DNA of 64,000 nt. Origin: Halopiger aswanensis (GTDB taxonomy: Archaea > Halobacteriota > Halobacteria > Halobacteriales > Natrialbaceae). This document shows, in pieces, positions 8,539-17,296 of the stretch. Position 1 is the first letter of the stretch. Every line of letters begins with the position of its first letter. The translations under genes and the position numbers were made by a program. The notes beneath the pieces were generated by a model, which was not told where the DNA came from, did no database searches, and saw only the letters and a list, made by a program, of their open reading frames with translations. The stretch is from assembly GCF_003610195.1 (NCBI RefSeq), contig NZ_RAPO01000001.1:1-64000 (forward strand), in the 5' to 3' direction.

Positions 8539-9534
8539 TCACAGCGGCGCGACGAACGTATAGACTGTCGCGTACGCGAGCAGCGCAACCGTGACGGCCC
8601 CAACGGCTGTCAGTGCCCTCTCGAGCAGCGGGCTGGCCGCGGGAATCGGCACGGAGCGGCCGCCATCGGCCCGCAGGGCCGTCGTCGACGGGACCCCGCA
8701 GCTGACACCGCAGAGGGCACCGACCACCAGGATCGAGAAGACGAAGTGGTACGAGACGGCGAGCGTCGGCGGCGTCGCCGCGAGTGCAACGAGACCGTAC
8801 GCGACGCCGGCGCCAGCCCGGCGATCGACGAGCGCGAGGGGGGAGCGGTCGGTGAGTCGGCAGACCGCCGCGAGCGCGAGCCAGATCGTGGCGAGTTCGA
8901 TAGCGAACGCGCCGAGCAGGTGCAGCGTCGGGTCCGCGTGGAGGACGACCCGCGACGCGAGCAGCGACGACTCGAGCGGGTAGAGCCACTCAGGGGGTGA
9001 GCCCGTGACGAGGTCGCCCCACGGGTGGGACCAGAGGCCCCAGAGCGCGGCCAGCGCAACTGCGGCCGGCGAGAGCGACGTCCGCCGAGCGGCGACCGCA
9101 GCGACGAGGACGCCGCTCGCGGCGAACAGCGCCATGACGAACCCGGAGAGCGGACCGTCGACGACGAGTGCGAGCGCGACGAGACCGGCGAGCAGGCCGC
9201 CGCCGACGAGACGGGCGATCCGAGCGCGACTCGAGTCGCGGACGACGAAGAGGGCGAACGCCGGTGCCGCGACGACGCCGACGACAAGTGAGTGGGTGGC
9301 CGACCGGTGGACGGCCCGGCTGGCGTCCCAGAAGGCCGCCGGCGCGCCGAGGGAGCCGCCGAGAAGGCGCCAGTCGGCGAGGCCGACGAGCGCGTACGCG
9401 ACGTCGATGTCCGGAACCGCCGCGAACGCGCCGGCGACGGCGCCGACGAGGAGGGCCCGTCGACCGTTCCAGCCGCGTCGCTCGGCGACGAGCGCCGCAA
9501 CGGCGAACGCGAGCAGAGCGTGACCGACGAACAC
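8539..9534 (-). CDS. YdjM/DUF457-type membrane metal-dependent hydrolase
   Basis: 331 aa. The N-terminus MFVGHALLAFAVAAL, then AVPDIDVAYA, the HRSATHSL motif (about 92-99) and LWSHPWGDLVTG (about 150-160) form the His/Asp metal site typical of this membrane-bound hydrolase family. Many hydrophobic helices follow. Substrates are unproven, although members have been linked to membrane lipid or LexA-regulated stress functions. The ATG at 9534 is close to the first family residues. Confidence 0.8.
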   Translation of the reverse strand: MFVGHALLAFAVAALVAERRGWNGRRALLVGAVAGAFAAVPDIDVAYALVGLADWRLLGGSLGAPAAFWDASRAVHRSATHSLVVGVVAAPAFALFVVRDSSRARIARLVGGGLLAGLVALALVVDGPLSGFVMALFAASGVLVAAVAARRTSLSPAAVALAALWGLWSHPWGDLVTGSPPEWLYPLESSLLASRVVLHADPTLHLLGAFAIELATIWLALAAVCRLTDRSPLALVDRRAGAGVAYGLVALAATPPTLAVSYHFVFSILVVGALCGVSCGVPSTTALRADGGRSVPIPAASPLLERALTAVGAVTVALLAYATVYTFVAPL

Positions 9535-9650
9535 GACGTATCGTGTACGTGATGAGTCGGCTTAAGCGACTCGCCCCGGGGGCTGTGCCTGCTCTCGGTC
9601 TCCGGCAACGATACAGCGACTCCGAGGCGGGCCCGCTCGTTCGCCGTTGT

Positions 9651-9660
9651 CGATAAATCT
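9651..9660 (+). promoter_or_regulatory. TATA box of aminotransferase gene
   Basis: CGATAAATCT is centred about 31 nt before the ATG at 9688, the distance expected for a near-leaderless haloarchaeal mRNA. Confidence 0.45.
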
Positions 9661-9687
9661 TTGCGAGTGGCTATCGATCACACACTC

Positions 9688-10899
9688 ATGGCTCAGGACG
9701 CGTCGAACGAGACAGCCGATGCGCCATCCGTCGACGAACTCACGCCGCCGGACCGAACCCTGATGGGGCCCGGTCCGAGCGACGTCCACCCGCGCGTGCT
9801 GCGCGCGATGAGTACGCCGCTCGTGGGACACCTCGATCCCTCGTTCATCGAGATCATGGACGAGGTCCAGGAACTATTGCGCTACACCTTCCGAACGGAC
9901 AACCGGTGGACCATCCCGGTCTCGGGAACCGGCTCCGCGGCGATGGAGGCCGCAATCGGGAACGTCGTCGAGCCCGGCGATACGATGCTCGTGCCGACGA
10001 ACGGCTACTTCGGCGGCCGAATGGCCTCGATGGCCCGCCGCGCCGGCGGCGAAGTCGTCGAGGTCGACGCGCCGTGGGGTGAACCGCTCGAGCCCGCTGC
10101 GGTCTCCGACGCGCTGGCCGAGCACGATCCCGACGTCTTCGGGTTCGTCCACGCGGAGACGAGTACCGGCGTGCTCCAGCCCGACGTCTCCGAACTGACC
10201 GCGGCGGCCCACGACCACGACGCCCTCGTGATCGCCGACACCGTCACCTCGCTGGGTGGCGTCGAGCTGCGCGTCGACGAGTGGGACGTCGACGTGGCCT
10301 ACTCGGGACCACAGAAGTGTCTCTCCTGTCCGCCGGGCGCGAGCCCCCTCACGCTGTCGGACGCGGCGATGGACAAGGTCCTCTCGCGCGAGGAGGACCC
10401 CCGCTCGTGGTACCTCGACCTCTCCCTGCTCGAGGGCTACTGGGGCGACGACCGCTCGTATCACCACACCGCGCCGATCACGAACGTCTACGCCATCCGC
10501 GAGGCCCTCCGTCTCGTGGCCGAGGAGGGCATCGAACGGCGGTGGGACCGCCACGAACGCACGGCCGGCGCGCTGAAGGCCGGCGTCGAGGCGATGGGCT
10601 TGGAGATGAACGCGCCCGACGAGTACTGGCTGCCGAGTCTGAACGCCGTCCGCGTCCCCGACGGCGTCGACGACGGCGCGGTCTGTGACCGCCTCATCGA
10701 GGAGTACGATCTCGAGATCGCCAGCGGCCTCGGCGATCTGGAGGGCGAGATCTTTCGCATCGGCTGCATGGGCCACTCCGCGCGGCCTGAGAACGTGATC
10801 TACGTCGTGACGGCGCTGGGCGACGTCCTCGAGTCGATGGGTGCGGACGTCGATCCGGGCGCCGGCGTGACGGCGACGCGGCGGGCGCTGGGCGAGTAG
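9688..10899 (+). CDS. class V pyridoxal-phosphate aminotransferase (alanine-glyoxylate / serine-pyruvate type)
   Basis: 403 aa. The fold-type I class V family is shown by LMGPGPSDVHPRVLRAM, VSGTGSAAMEAAIGN, the cofactor Asp in VIADTVTSLGGV, and the PLP lysine K210 in SGPQKCLSCPPG. It probably transaminates glyoxylate, alanine or serine. The ATG at 9688 is preferred over an in-frame TTG at 9661, because the TATA box would then overlap the coding region. Single gene, divergent from the YdjM-like gene. Confidence 0.9.
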   Translation: MAQDASNETADAPSVDELTPPDRTLMGPGPSDVHPRVLRAMSTPLVGHLDPSFIEIMDEVQELLRYTFRTDNRWTIPVSGTGSAAMEAAIGNVVEPGDTMLVPTNGYFGGRMASMARRAGGEVVEVDAPWGEPLEPAAVSDALAEHDPDVFGFVHAETSTGVLQPDVSELTAAAHDHDALVIADTVTSLGGVELRVDEWDVDVAYSGPQKCLSCPPGASPLTLSDAAMDKVLSREEDPRSWYLDLSLLEGYWGDDRSYHHTAPITNVYAIREALRLVAEEGIERRWDRHERTAGALKAGVEAMGLEMNAPDEYWLPSLNAVRVPDGVDDGAVCDRLIEEYDLEIASGLGDLEGEIFRIGCMGHSARPENVIYVVTALGDVLESMGADVDPGAGVTATRRALGE

Positions 10900-10947
10900 C
10901 GACCTGAAAATTGAAACTCGAAGTCGGGACCGCGACTGACCGCTATT

Positions 10948-11271
10948 TTACGCCGAGGCCCGTGGGCCCGGCGGGGCGCGTTCGACCTGATAGTCGTCCC
11001 CGTCGACGACGATAATCGCCCACTCGTAGTTCGGCTCGGCGCTGGTAAGCCGATCCTCGAGGTCGTCGGCGTCGTCCGGTTCGGCGACGAAACAGTGGAA
11101 CTGTCCGGATGCCGACGACGGCAGTTCATCTGTCTCGAGGACTGTATTGACGTGGACGACTTTCCATGCTCGTTCGGCGCGGAACTCGGGGCCGTTGCCC
11201 TCGACGGTGTAGCCGAGGTCGGCGAAGATCGACCTGGCCTGCTCGACGAGTTGCATGTTAACAGGTCCCAT
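10948..11271 (-). CDS. small hypothetical haloarchaeal protein
   Basis: 107 aa, soluble, alpha/beta in appearance (AWKVVHVNTVLET, GQFHCFVAEPDDADDLE, WAIIVVDGDDYQVE). No catalytic motif was recognised. Two ATGs are possible, 11271 and 11256. A TATA box (CGTTTATGATG on the minus strand) centred 30 nt before 11271 favours the longer form as a leaderless message. Confidence 0.75.
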   Translation of the reverse strand: MGPVNMQLVEQARSIFADLGYTVEGNGPEFRAERAWKVVHVNTVLETDELPSSASGQFHCFVAEPDDADDLEDRLTSAEPNYEWAIIVVDGDDYQVERAPPGPRASA

Positions 11272-11296
11272 TCACTACGTTGATACGCGGGCCTCC

Positions 11297-11306
11297 ATCA
11301 TAAACG
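11297..11306 (-). promoter_or_regulatory. TATA box of small hypothetical gene
   Basis: The minus strand reads CGTTTATGAT, about 30 nt before the ATG at 11271. It decides the start-codon choice for that gene. Confidence 0.45.
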
Positions 11307-11469
11307 TTGGTATTGGGTACAGTTTCGCGAGAACAGTTTGACGTTCCCGACCGTTCAACTCCGACGGACGTACGATCGGTGAGAAAATTCGAACCGTGAT
11401 CGATAATTGCGAATTACTTCGAAACGAGTGTCGACGGACGGCGATAGCGGGCGAGGCCGAGCGATCGGG

Positions 11470-11709
11470 TCACTCGTGAGCGGCGTCCCACTCGGTCGGT
11501 TTGCGGAAATTGCCACACTGGTTGCACTTGATGCGGCCCATGGAGTCCATGGCGTTGTCGAAACTCTCGCAGTTCGCGCAGAACCAGCCGTACCGGCGGT
11601 CCGCGTCCTGACTCTCGTAGGCGACGAGGAACGGTCCCTTCGATCCCCTGTCGCCGTCGGTTTTGGACACGTAGACGGTCTCTCCGTCGTCCGTTGCGGT
11701 CCGTTGCAT
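11470..11709 (-). CDS. small zinc-ribbon protein (haloarchaeal, DUF5816-like)
   Basis: 79 aa. Two CxxC pairs (CANC and CNQC) about 20 residues apart form a rubredoxin-type zinc ribbon in the C-terminal half, and a beta-rich segment (ETVYVSKTDGD, GPFLVAYES) precedes it. Haloarchaea carry many such micro-zinc-finger proteins; the molecular partner is unknown. The DUF name is from memory and should be checked. Confidence 0.75.
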   Translation of the reverse strand: MQRTATDDGETVYVSKTDGDRGSKGPFLVAYESQDADRRYGWFCANCESFDNAMDSMGRIKCNQCGNFRKPTEWDAAHE

Positions 11710-11840
11710 AGTGACACCTTCTCGCGCACCGGATAAATGACTGTCCGTCCGCCCTCACGGCATCGGCCGGTCAGGGCCGCAGAACGCGGACCGAGTAATG
11801 CGGTATGAGTCCGTTACTCACCCCTTGCGTCGCTAACTGA

Positions 11841-11850
11841 AACCTTTACC
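11841..11850 (+). promoter_or_regulatory. TATA box of usp gene
   Basis: AACCTTTACC is centred about 29 nt before the ATG at 11875, with GAAA just upstream as a BRE-like element. Confidence 0.5.
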
Positions 11851-11874
11851 CGCACGGGAATCGTCGGTCCGATA

Positions 11875-12285
11875 ATGGCGCTGGTCGTTGTTCCCGTTCG
11901 CTATCCGTTGTCAAAGCACTCGCGACGAACCCTCGAGCGGGCCATCGAGGTCGCTCGCGAGCGGGATGCGGCGTTGACCGTCCTGCACGTGGACCTCTAT
12001 CAGAACGGGAAGAAAGTGACGCGAATCGACCTGAAAGAGGCCGTCGAGCGTGCGTTCGGCCCGCTCGAGAACGCGCGATACGTCGTCCGGACGGGCTTTC
12101 TGGTCGAGGAGAGCATCCTCGACGAGGTGGCGGCCGAGGACGCCGACGTCGTCGTCATCGGCAGTCAGCAGGCGAGCCGATTGCGGCGGATCTTCCGTCG
12201 GTTTACAGACAATCCGGACATCGACCGCTACCTACGGAACCACCTCGACTGCGAAGTGATTACGGTCGAAAGCGCGCGGGCCTGA
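11875..12285 (+). CDS. universal stress protein A family
   Basis: 136 aa, one UspA domain. Visible are the first strand VVVPVRYPLSKHSRRTLERAIEVA, LTVLHVDLY, and DADVVVIGSQQASRLRRIFRR. The glycine-rich ATP loop is weak (GSQQASR rather than GxRGxS...), so nucleotide binding is uncertain. Convergent with the second usp gene, with only 22 nt between stops. A stress-related role is inferred from the family only. Confidence 0.85.
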   Translation: MALVVVPVRYPLSKHSRRTLERAIEVARERDAALTVLHVDLYQNGKKVTRIDLKEAVERAFGPLENARYVVRTGFLVEESILDEVAAEDADVVVIGSQQASRLRRIFRRFTDNPDIDRYLRNHLDCEVITVESARA

Positions 12286-12307
12286 GTCTCGTACCGTTGC
12301 TGCGCAG

Positions 12308-12745
12308 TTACTCGTCTCCTGCGTTGCGCACGACGAAAACCGGAATCGCGGCGTTGTCGACGACGCGTTCCGAAACGCTCCCCAGCGACGTCACCTTCTC
12401 CCGCGGACTCTTGCCTCGCGTCCCGATGACGATGAGATCGATCTCGCGCTGGTCGGCATATTCGAGGATCGTCTTCGCCGGCGTCCCCTGTGCGACCTCG
12501 CCGGCGGTCTCGAGCCCTTCTTCTGCGGCGCGCTCCCGTACCTCGGCGACGGCCTCCTTGCCTTCCGCCTCGAGGGACGGCTCGAGGTCCGCGTCGCTCT
12601 CGCCGGCCGCGGCGGTGATACGGCTGTCGACGACGTACAGCGCGTGGACCGTCGCGTCGTTGTCGGTCGCGATCGGCAAGGCGTGGGCCAGCGTCTCGTC
12701 GACGGTCTCGCTGCCGTCGGTCGGAATGAGAATGTCGTCGTACAT
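12308..12745 (-). CDS. universal stress protein A family, ATP-binding type
   Basis: 145 aa. Canonical UspA: MYDDILIPTDGSETVDETLAHAL at the start and IVIGTRGKSPREKVTSLGSVSERV at the end, which carries the ATP-binding G-2x-G-9x-G-S/T pattern. Unlike its convergent neighbour this copy keeps the nucleotide-binding loop. A TATA box lies about 30 nt upstream of the ATG. Confidence 0.92.
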   Translation of the reverse strand: MYDDILIPTDGSETVDETLAHALPIATDNDATVHALYVVDSRITAAAGESDADLEPSLEAEGKEAVAEVRERAAEEGLETAGEVAQGTPAKTILEYADQREIDLIVIGTRGKSPREKVTSLGSVSERVVDNAAIPVFVVRNAGDE

Positions 12746-12770
12746 CGATAGCCGATAGTTCGGTCAACGA

Positions 12771-12780
12771 ACACATAAAG
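12771..12780 (-). promoter_or_regulatory. TATA box of the ATP-binding usp gene
   Basis: The minus strand reads CTTTATGTGT, centred 30 nt before the ATG at 12745, predicting a near-leaderless mRNA. Confidence 0.5.
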
Positions 12781-12832
12781 CCACCCGCGAGTTCCAGGGT
12801 TGTGGCGTCGCCACCACGGTGAGCGACGCTAC

Positions 12833-13993
12833 TTACTCGCTCCGATCGGCCGATTCGTCCCGGCGCGGGCCCGATGTGTCACGAGCGCCCGTTCGATCGC
12901 GGTCCCGCTCGGTGTCGGCGGTCGGTTCAGTACCGGGGGCCGACTCGGCGGCGGATGCTCGGTCATCGTCTGCCGGCGACTGCTCGGGTCGGCGGCCGTC
13001 GACCGCCATCCGTGCGACGCCGCTGGTTTCGTCGAACACGTGGTGACGCCGCGGGTAGGCGAACTCTACGTCGAGGTCGGCGAAGCGTTCCCGAATGGCC
13101 TCCTGAACGGCCGAGCGGACGACCGCCTGCTTGTAGGGGTGTTTCATCCAGAAGAACAGCTCGAGCAGGATTCCGTTGTCGCCGTACTCGTTGATGGCAC
13201 ACATCGGCGCGGCGCCGTACCGCGCGCTGCCGATTCGGATATCGGGGCCGCCGGAGATGACGGTGTCGACGCTCCGGGCCGCCCGCTCGGCCGCTTGACG
13301 GGCCGCCTCGAGGTCGCTCTCGTAGGTGATCTCGAACTGCAAGGTGATACGCGTCCGCTCGTCCTCCGCGGAGTAGTTGACGACGTCGCGCTGCTGGATT
13401 TCGGAGTTCGGGATGACGATGAAGGTGTTTTGGAGGGTGAAGATCTTGGTGTAGCGGATCGTGATGTCCTCGACGAAGCCGCGGTGGCCCGCGTCGGCGA
13501 CCTCGATCATGTCGCCGATCTCGTAGGGCCGGTCGGCCAGCACGAAGAAGCCGTTGATCAGGCTCCCGACCAGCGGCGCGAGGACGACGGCGATGACGGC
13601 CGACACGACGGCCACCGAGAGGAGGATCTGCGTGTTCCCGACGCCGAGGATGCTGGCGGCGATCCCCAGCGTGACGAGCAGCACGGACACCCGCACGCCC
13701 CGGAGGACGGTTCGCGTGACGCTGGGTCGCTGGATCCGACGGGCGACGGTCCGGCCGGCGAGTCGGACGACGACCTTCGAGAGGTACCAGCCGATGACGA
13801 TCACGACGAGCGCGAGGATGATCTGTGCGGTGTGCTCGGGCGCCCACGTCGGCATGAACTCTTGAAGGCCCTCGACCGGTTCGCTCTCGTTCATCCGGCC
13901 GATGTCGCTCTCGTTCGTCTGGTTGGCCCCGCCCGTGGTGTTCCCGCCGCTCTCGGGGGGATCGCTTCCGTCGGACTGGCCGACCGTGCGCAT
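12833..13993 (-). CDS. MscS-family mechanosensitive ion channel
   Basis: 386 aa. After a disordered N-terminus there are three hydrophobic helices (about 55-75, 100-120, 125-160). The third runs into the MscS signature LVGSLINGFFVLADRPYEIGD. The cytoplasmic beta domain (VEDITIRYTKIFTLQN, VIPNSEI) and alpha/beta tail follow. It would release solutes when salinity drops. The final 60 residues are a charged, disordered extension not needed for the channel. Confidence 0.93.
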   Translation of the reverse strand: MRTVGQSDGSDPPESGGNTTGGANQTNESDIGRMNESEPVEGLQEFMPTWAPEHTAQIILALVVIVIGWYLSKVVVRLAGRTVARRIQRPSVTRTVLRGVRVSVLLVTLGIAASILGVGNTQILLSVAVVSAVIAVVLAPLVGSLINGFFVLADRPYEIGDMIEVADAGHRGFVEDITIRYTKIFTLQNTFIVIPNSEIQQRDVVNYSAEDERTRITLQFEITYESDLEAARQAAERAARSVDTVISGGPDIRIGSARYGAAPMCAINEYGDNGILLELFFWMKHPYKQAVVRSAVQEAIRERFADLDVEFAYPRRHHVFDETSGVARMAVDGRRPEQSPADDDRASAAESAPGTEPTADTERDRDRTGARDTSGPRRDESADRSE

Positions 13994-14017
13994 GGCAACA
14001 CACTCAGTCCCGCGCTG

Positions 14018-14029
14018 GATAAGGGTTCT
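14018..14029 (-). promoter_or_regulatory. TATA box of mscS-type gene
   Basis: The minus strand reads GAACCCTTATCC, centred about 28 nt before the ATG at 13993. Confidence 0.45.
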
Positions 14030-14170
14030 GAACGGTCACGATTTCCGCCCCGACAGTTCAGCCGTCAGAGCCCGCGTACTCGGCCGAATCGGATCGATCG
14101 TACCCGAACGACTCGACGGCGCAATCCGCACGAAACTACCCGATTTCGAAAATAGGTGCTACTCGAGCAA

Positions 14171-14190
14171 TAATAAATAATTTATTCGTA
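14171..14190 (+). promoter_or_regulatory. promoter of TrmB-type regulator gene
   Basis: An AT-only stretch (TAATAAATAATTTATT) is centred about 28 nt before the ATG at 14209, so the message should be leaderless. It contains the inverted repeat AATAAAT/ATTTATT, which could also serve for autoregulation. Confidence 0.5.
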
Positions 14191-14208
14191 GGATTCGTTG
14201 CGAGTGAT

Positions 14209-15273
14209 ATGGCACCAGATGAGCTACGCTCGACCGTCGAGCGAGTCGGGGACCGCTTCAACCTCGGCGAGTACGAAATCGATGCCTATCTCACAGTCTT
14301 GGAGCAGGGGCAGCTCACGGCCAGTGAAATCGCCGATCGGACGGAGATTCCCCAGCCGCGCGTCTACGATACCGTCCGCAGTTTGAGCGACCGCGGACTC
14401 GTCGAACTCCGCGAATCCCGGCCGATGAAGGTCGTCGCGCTCGATCCCGCGGAGGCGTTCGACGACGTCCAAAACTCCTTAGAGCAGATGATCGACGAAC
14501 TCGAGGCGCGCTACACCGCCCCCGCCCGGGACACGGAGGCGGTCTCGCTTGTCAAATCCCGATCGACGATTCTGCGCTATCTCGAGGAGGTCATCACCGA
14601 GGCCGACTACGAGCTCTCGCTGTCGCTGACGCCGGATCTGTTGAGCCGGTTCCGCGAGGAACTCGAGGCGGCGGTCACATCCGGGGTTAGCGTCGACCTG
14701 ATCGTCACACCGGCCGCGGAAGCACCCGATCCCGCCGAATTCGACTACGAGTCGGTCGCGACGTCGGCCCGGGCCCGACGCGGTATCACGACGCCGGTCG
14801 TCGCCGTCGCCGACGGCAACTACTCGGTGTACGCAACTCAGGACGCGCTGCGGGACGACCAGGACCGGTACGGGGTGATCTTCAACCGGTCGGCGCTCGG
14901 CTTTCTGGTCTCGGGCTTCTTCGGGACCGTACTCTGGACGACCGCCGAGCGCACGCTCGGCGAAGACGGCTCGGTTCGGGGCTTCCCGCGCAAGTACGCC
15001 TCGATCCGCCGGTGCGTGAAGGACTTAATCGACGAGGGCGGCGACTTCTACGCGACGATCGAGGGCCGCGACGTCGAAGTCGGCGGCTCCCGGGTCGTGC
15101 AGGGCCGCATCCTCGACGTCTCCTTCGAGGTGAGCGAGGAGGTCGCGGCGCTGACGCTCGAGACCGCGGACGGCGACCACGTTACCGTTGGTGGCCGCGT
15201 CGCCGCCCTCGAGGACGTCGAGGCTCACGAGATCCATATCGGTCGCCACGAACCGCCGGCGGTCGACGACTGA
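14209..15273 (+). CDS. TrmB-family sugar-responsive transcriptional regulator
   Basis: 354 aa. The N-terminal winged helix-turn-helix (about 18-75: [36 protein letters not shown]) matches TrmB. A short coiled coil (about 85-105) follows, then the TrmB effector domain to the end, which binds sugars in characterised members. It lies 544 nt upstream of a CUT1 sugar ABC operon on the same strand, so it is the likely local regulator. Which sugar it senses is not visible. Confidence 0.88.
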   Translation: MAPDELRSTVERVGDRFNLGEYEIDAYLTVLEQGQLTASEIADRTEIPQPRVYDTVRSLSDRGLVELRESRPMKVVALDPAEAFDDVQNSLEQMIDELEARYTAPARDTEAVSLVKSRSTILRYLEEVITEADYELSLSLTPDLLSRFREELEAAVTSGVSVDLIVTPAAEAPDPAEFDYESVATSARARRGITTPVVAVADGNYSVYATQDALRDDQDRYGVIFNRSALGFLVSGFFGTVLWTTAERTLGEDGSVRGFPRKYASIRRCVKDLIDEGGDFYATIEGRDVEVGGSRVVQGRILDVSFEVSEEVAALTLETADGDHVTVGGRVAALEDVEAHEIHIGRHEPPAVDD

Positions 15274-15817
15274 CGACCGGTGATTGACGACTAGCGAATA
15301 GCGACTAACGACTGACCGCTCGAGCACGAGCGTGAGTTCGAGTCCGATCCCGCCGAATTCGATCCTGTCGCCGCTGTTCGATCGACCCGAATCACTGCAG
15401 CAACCGTTGGTTCGTCCGCCGACTGCCAGTGCGGGTCCGAACCCGTCCGTCAGCGATCCATTGACTTCCCCGAACTGTCGAATCGTCGATTCAGAACCCG
15501 CCCACAGCATCGGCCGCTGTCGACGCCGTCAGTTGCGCCGCTACTAGTCATAATCGCACCACTCGAGACCGCCAGACTGTCGTTTCGGTGGGTACGACCG
15601 GTCGGAATATTGATTATCTGCCGGCAGGTGCCGACCGGCGATCGGCAATAGCCGATTGGGAATTCGAGGTGGCGGCCCTGAAGACGGTACCGAAACGGTA
15701 TCACGCCGGTTTCGATCGGCAGCACGCTCGTAACCGCCACGGAATCGTGAGTGTTACAATTTATTACAGCATTTATTGCCAACAACTAAGTCACCGAACG
15801 TGGACTGATCACTGGTC
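15274..15817 (+). promoter_or_regulatory. 544-nt control region upstream of the sugar ABC operon
   Basis: No convincing gene. The first 50 nt hold a degenerate heptad repeat (units like TAGCGAC, TAACGAC at about 15286-15315). An inverted repeat CGAAAC-N12-GTTTCG spans 15691-15714. AT-rich stretches at 15758-15792 (TTTATTACAGCATTTATTG) probably include the promoter of the gene starting at 15818. An unusually long control region for a haloarchaeal operon. Confidence 0.4.
15691..15714. promoter_or_regulatory. candidate operator, inverted repeat CGAAAC-N12-GTTTCG
   Basis: Perfect 6-bp arms separated by 12 bp, one hundred bases upstream of the sugar-binding lipoprotein gene and downstream of the TrmB-type gene. 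It could bind a dimeric regulator. It is not the TACT-N7/8-GAGTA type described for Halobacterium TrmB, so the assignment is speculative. Confidence 0.25.
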
Positions 15818-17296
15818 ATGGGACGTGATACCGCCGGGAGGCGCGACCGTCCACCAGGGCGCCTGGGACGTCGGTCGTTCCTGAAAGCCGCGTCGGTGAC
15901 AACCGCTACCGGAGCGGTCGCCGTCGCCGGGTGTGTCGGACAGGGTCGGGAATCCGGGACCGTGGTGATGACGGCCGCCACCGACGTCGAGGGCATCATG
16001 CACAGCGACGGCGACGAGCCGTCAGTCCAGCAGGCCCTCTGGGACGCCGGCCTCGACGAGAACATCCGCGTCGAGATCCAGACCGTCGTCAGCGACTCCG
16101 CACAGCGGATGCAGACGACCCAGTCGGCCCTCGAGGCGGGTCGTGCCCCACCCGACATTCACATGATGGACAGCGGGTGGACGATTCCGTTCATCCTCCG
16201 CGATCAGACGGTCAACCTGAGCGAGCACCTCTCGGACGAGACCCTCGAGACCGTCGAGAACGACTACCTCGAGGCGGTCGTCGAGACGGCCCGGCATCCG
16301 GAGACCGACGACCTGCACGGACTGCCGCTGTTTCCCGACCTGGGATTTACGCTGTACCGGCAGGATCTCATCGAGGAGGCGGGCCACGATCCGAGCGGCT
16401 GGGGGGAAGAGCCGCCCAGCTGGGAGGAGTTCGCGACGGCCGTCGCCGACGCGCAGGCCGAAAGCGGCGTCAACTACGGGTACACCACGCAGGGAGCCGC
16501 CTACGAGGGACTGTCGTGTTGTACGTTCAACGAAGTGATGACTTCCTGGGGTGGCGCGTACTACGGCGGCGCCGACAACCTGTTCACCGCCGGCGACCGC
16601 CCGATCACGGTCACGGACGAGAACGTCGTGGACGCGATCCGCATGATGCGGGCGTTCATCGACGGCGACGATCCGAACGCCCTCGACGGCTATCCCGAAA
16701 TCTGCCCGTCGGCGATCGTCCAGTGGACCGAACAGGAGTCGCTGAGCCCGTTCGAGGACGGCGAGGCGGTCGCCCACCGCAACTGGTCGTTCTCGATCGC
16801 TGCGACGGGTTCGGAAGAGGCCTTCGGCGAGCACCTCGGGGTCACGACGAAACCGTACGCGGTCTCACAGGAAGAGGCCGAGTACGGCGGCGTCGGCGGA
16901 ACGACCTCGGCGCTGGGCGGCTGGAACCTCGTCGTGAGTCCGTACTCGGAGCGTCAGGACGAGGCCTTGCAGGTCCTCGAGGCGTTCGCGAGCGAGGAGG
17001 TCATGATGACGATTTTCGAACTGCAGGGATTCCTGCCGCCGATCATCGAACTGGTGACCGAAGCCAGCGAGGAGGAGATCGGGCCGATCGCCCGCTACAC
17101 CGAAACTGTCCAGCGCGCCAGCGAGAACGCGATCCCGCGGCCGGTCACCGACGTCTGGCCGGAGCAGTCGGCGCTGATCTATCAGCAGGTAAACGCGGCG
17201 TATCGAGGCGCAAAATCACCGGAAACGGCGATGAACGATCTCGAGGAGCAGCTAGCACAGAGCGAAACGGAGGTGGCTGAACAGAATGTCGACTGA
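15818..17296 (+). CDS. CUT1-type sugar ABC transporter, substrate-binding lipoprotein
   Basis: 492 aa. The twin-arginine signal RRSFLKAA (19-26) is followed by a lipobox with Cys39 (AVAGC), so the protein is exported folded and lipid-anchored outside the cell. The mature part is an SBP_bac_1-type extracellular solute-binding fold (DIHMMDSGWTIPFI, LFPDLGFTLYRQDLI, WSFSIAATGSEEAFG). Overlaps the first permease gene by 11 nt. It captures a mono- or oligosaccharide; the ligand cannot be named. Confidence 0.9.
   Translation: MGRDTAGRRDRPPGRLGRRSFLKAASVTTATGAVAVAGCVGQGRESGTVVMTAATDVEGIMHSDGDEPSVQQALWDAGLDENIRVEIQTVVSDSAQRMQTTQSALEAGRAPPDIHMMDSGWTIPFILRDQTVNLSEHLSDETLETVENDYLEAVVETARHPETDDLHGLPLFPDLGFTLYRQDLIEEAGHDPSGWGEEPPSWEEFATAVADAQAESGVNYGYTTQGAAYEGLSCCTFNEVMTSWGGAYYGGADNLFTAGDRPITVTDENVVDAIRMMRAFIDGDDPNALDGYPEICPSAIVQWTEQESLSPFEDGEAVAHRNWSFSIAATGSEEAFGEHLGVTTKPYAVSQEEAEYGGVGGTTSALGGWNLVVSPYSERQDEALQVLEAFASEEVMMTIFELQGFLPPIIELVTEASEEEIGPIARYTETVQRASENAIPRPVTDVWPEQSALIYQQVNAAYRGAKSPETAMNDLEEQLAQSETEVAEQNVD

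Noticed and set aside
12800-14155. 451-codon open frame opposite the MscS gene
   Set aside because: A shadow of GC-rich codon bias; the opposite strand has a complete MscS with family motifs and a TATA box.
15450-15785. 111-codon frame in the sugar-operon control region
   Set aside because: Atypical composition with rare codons and no family features.
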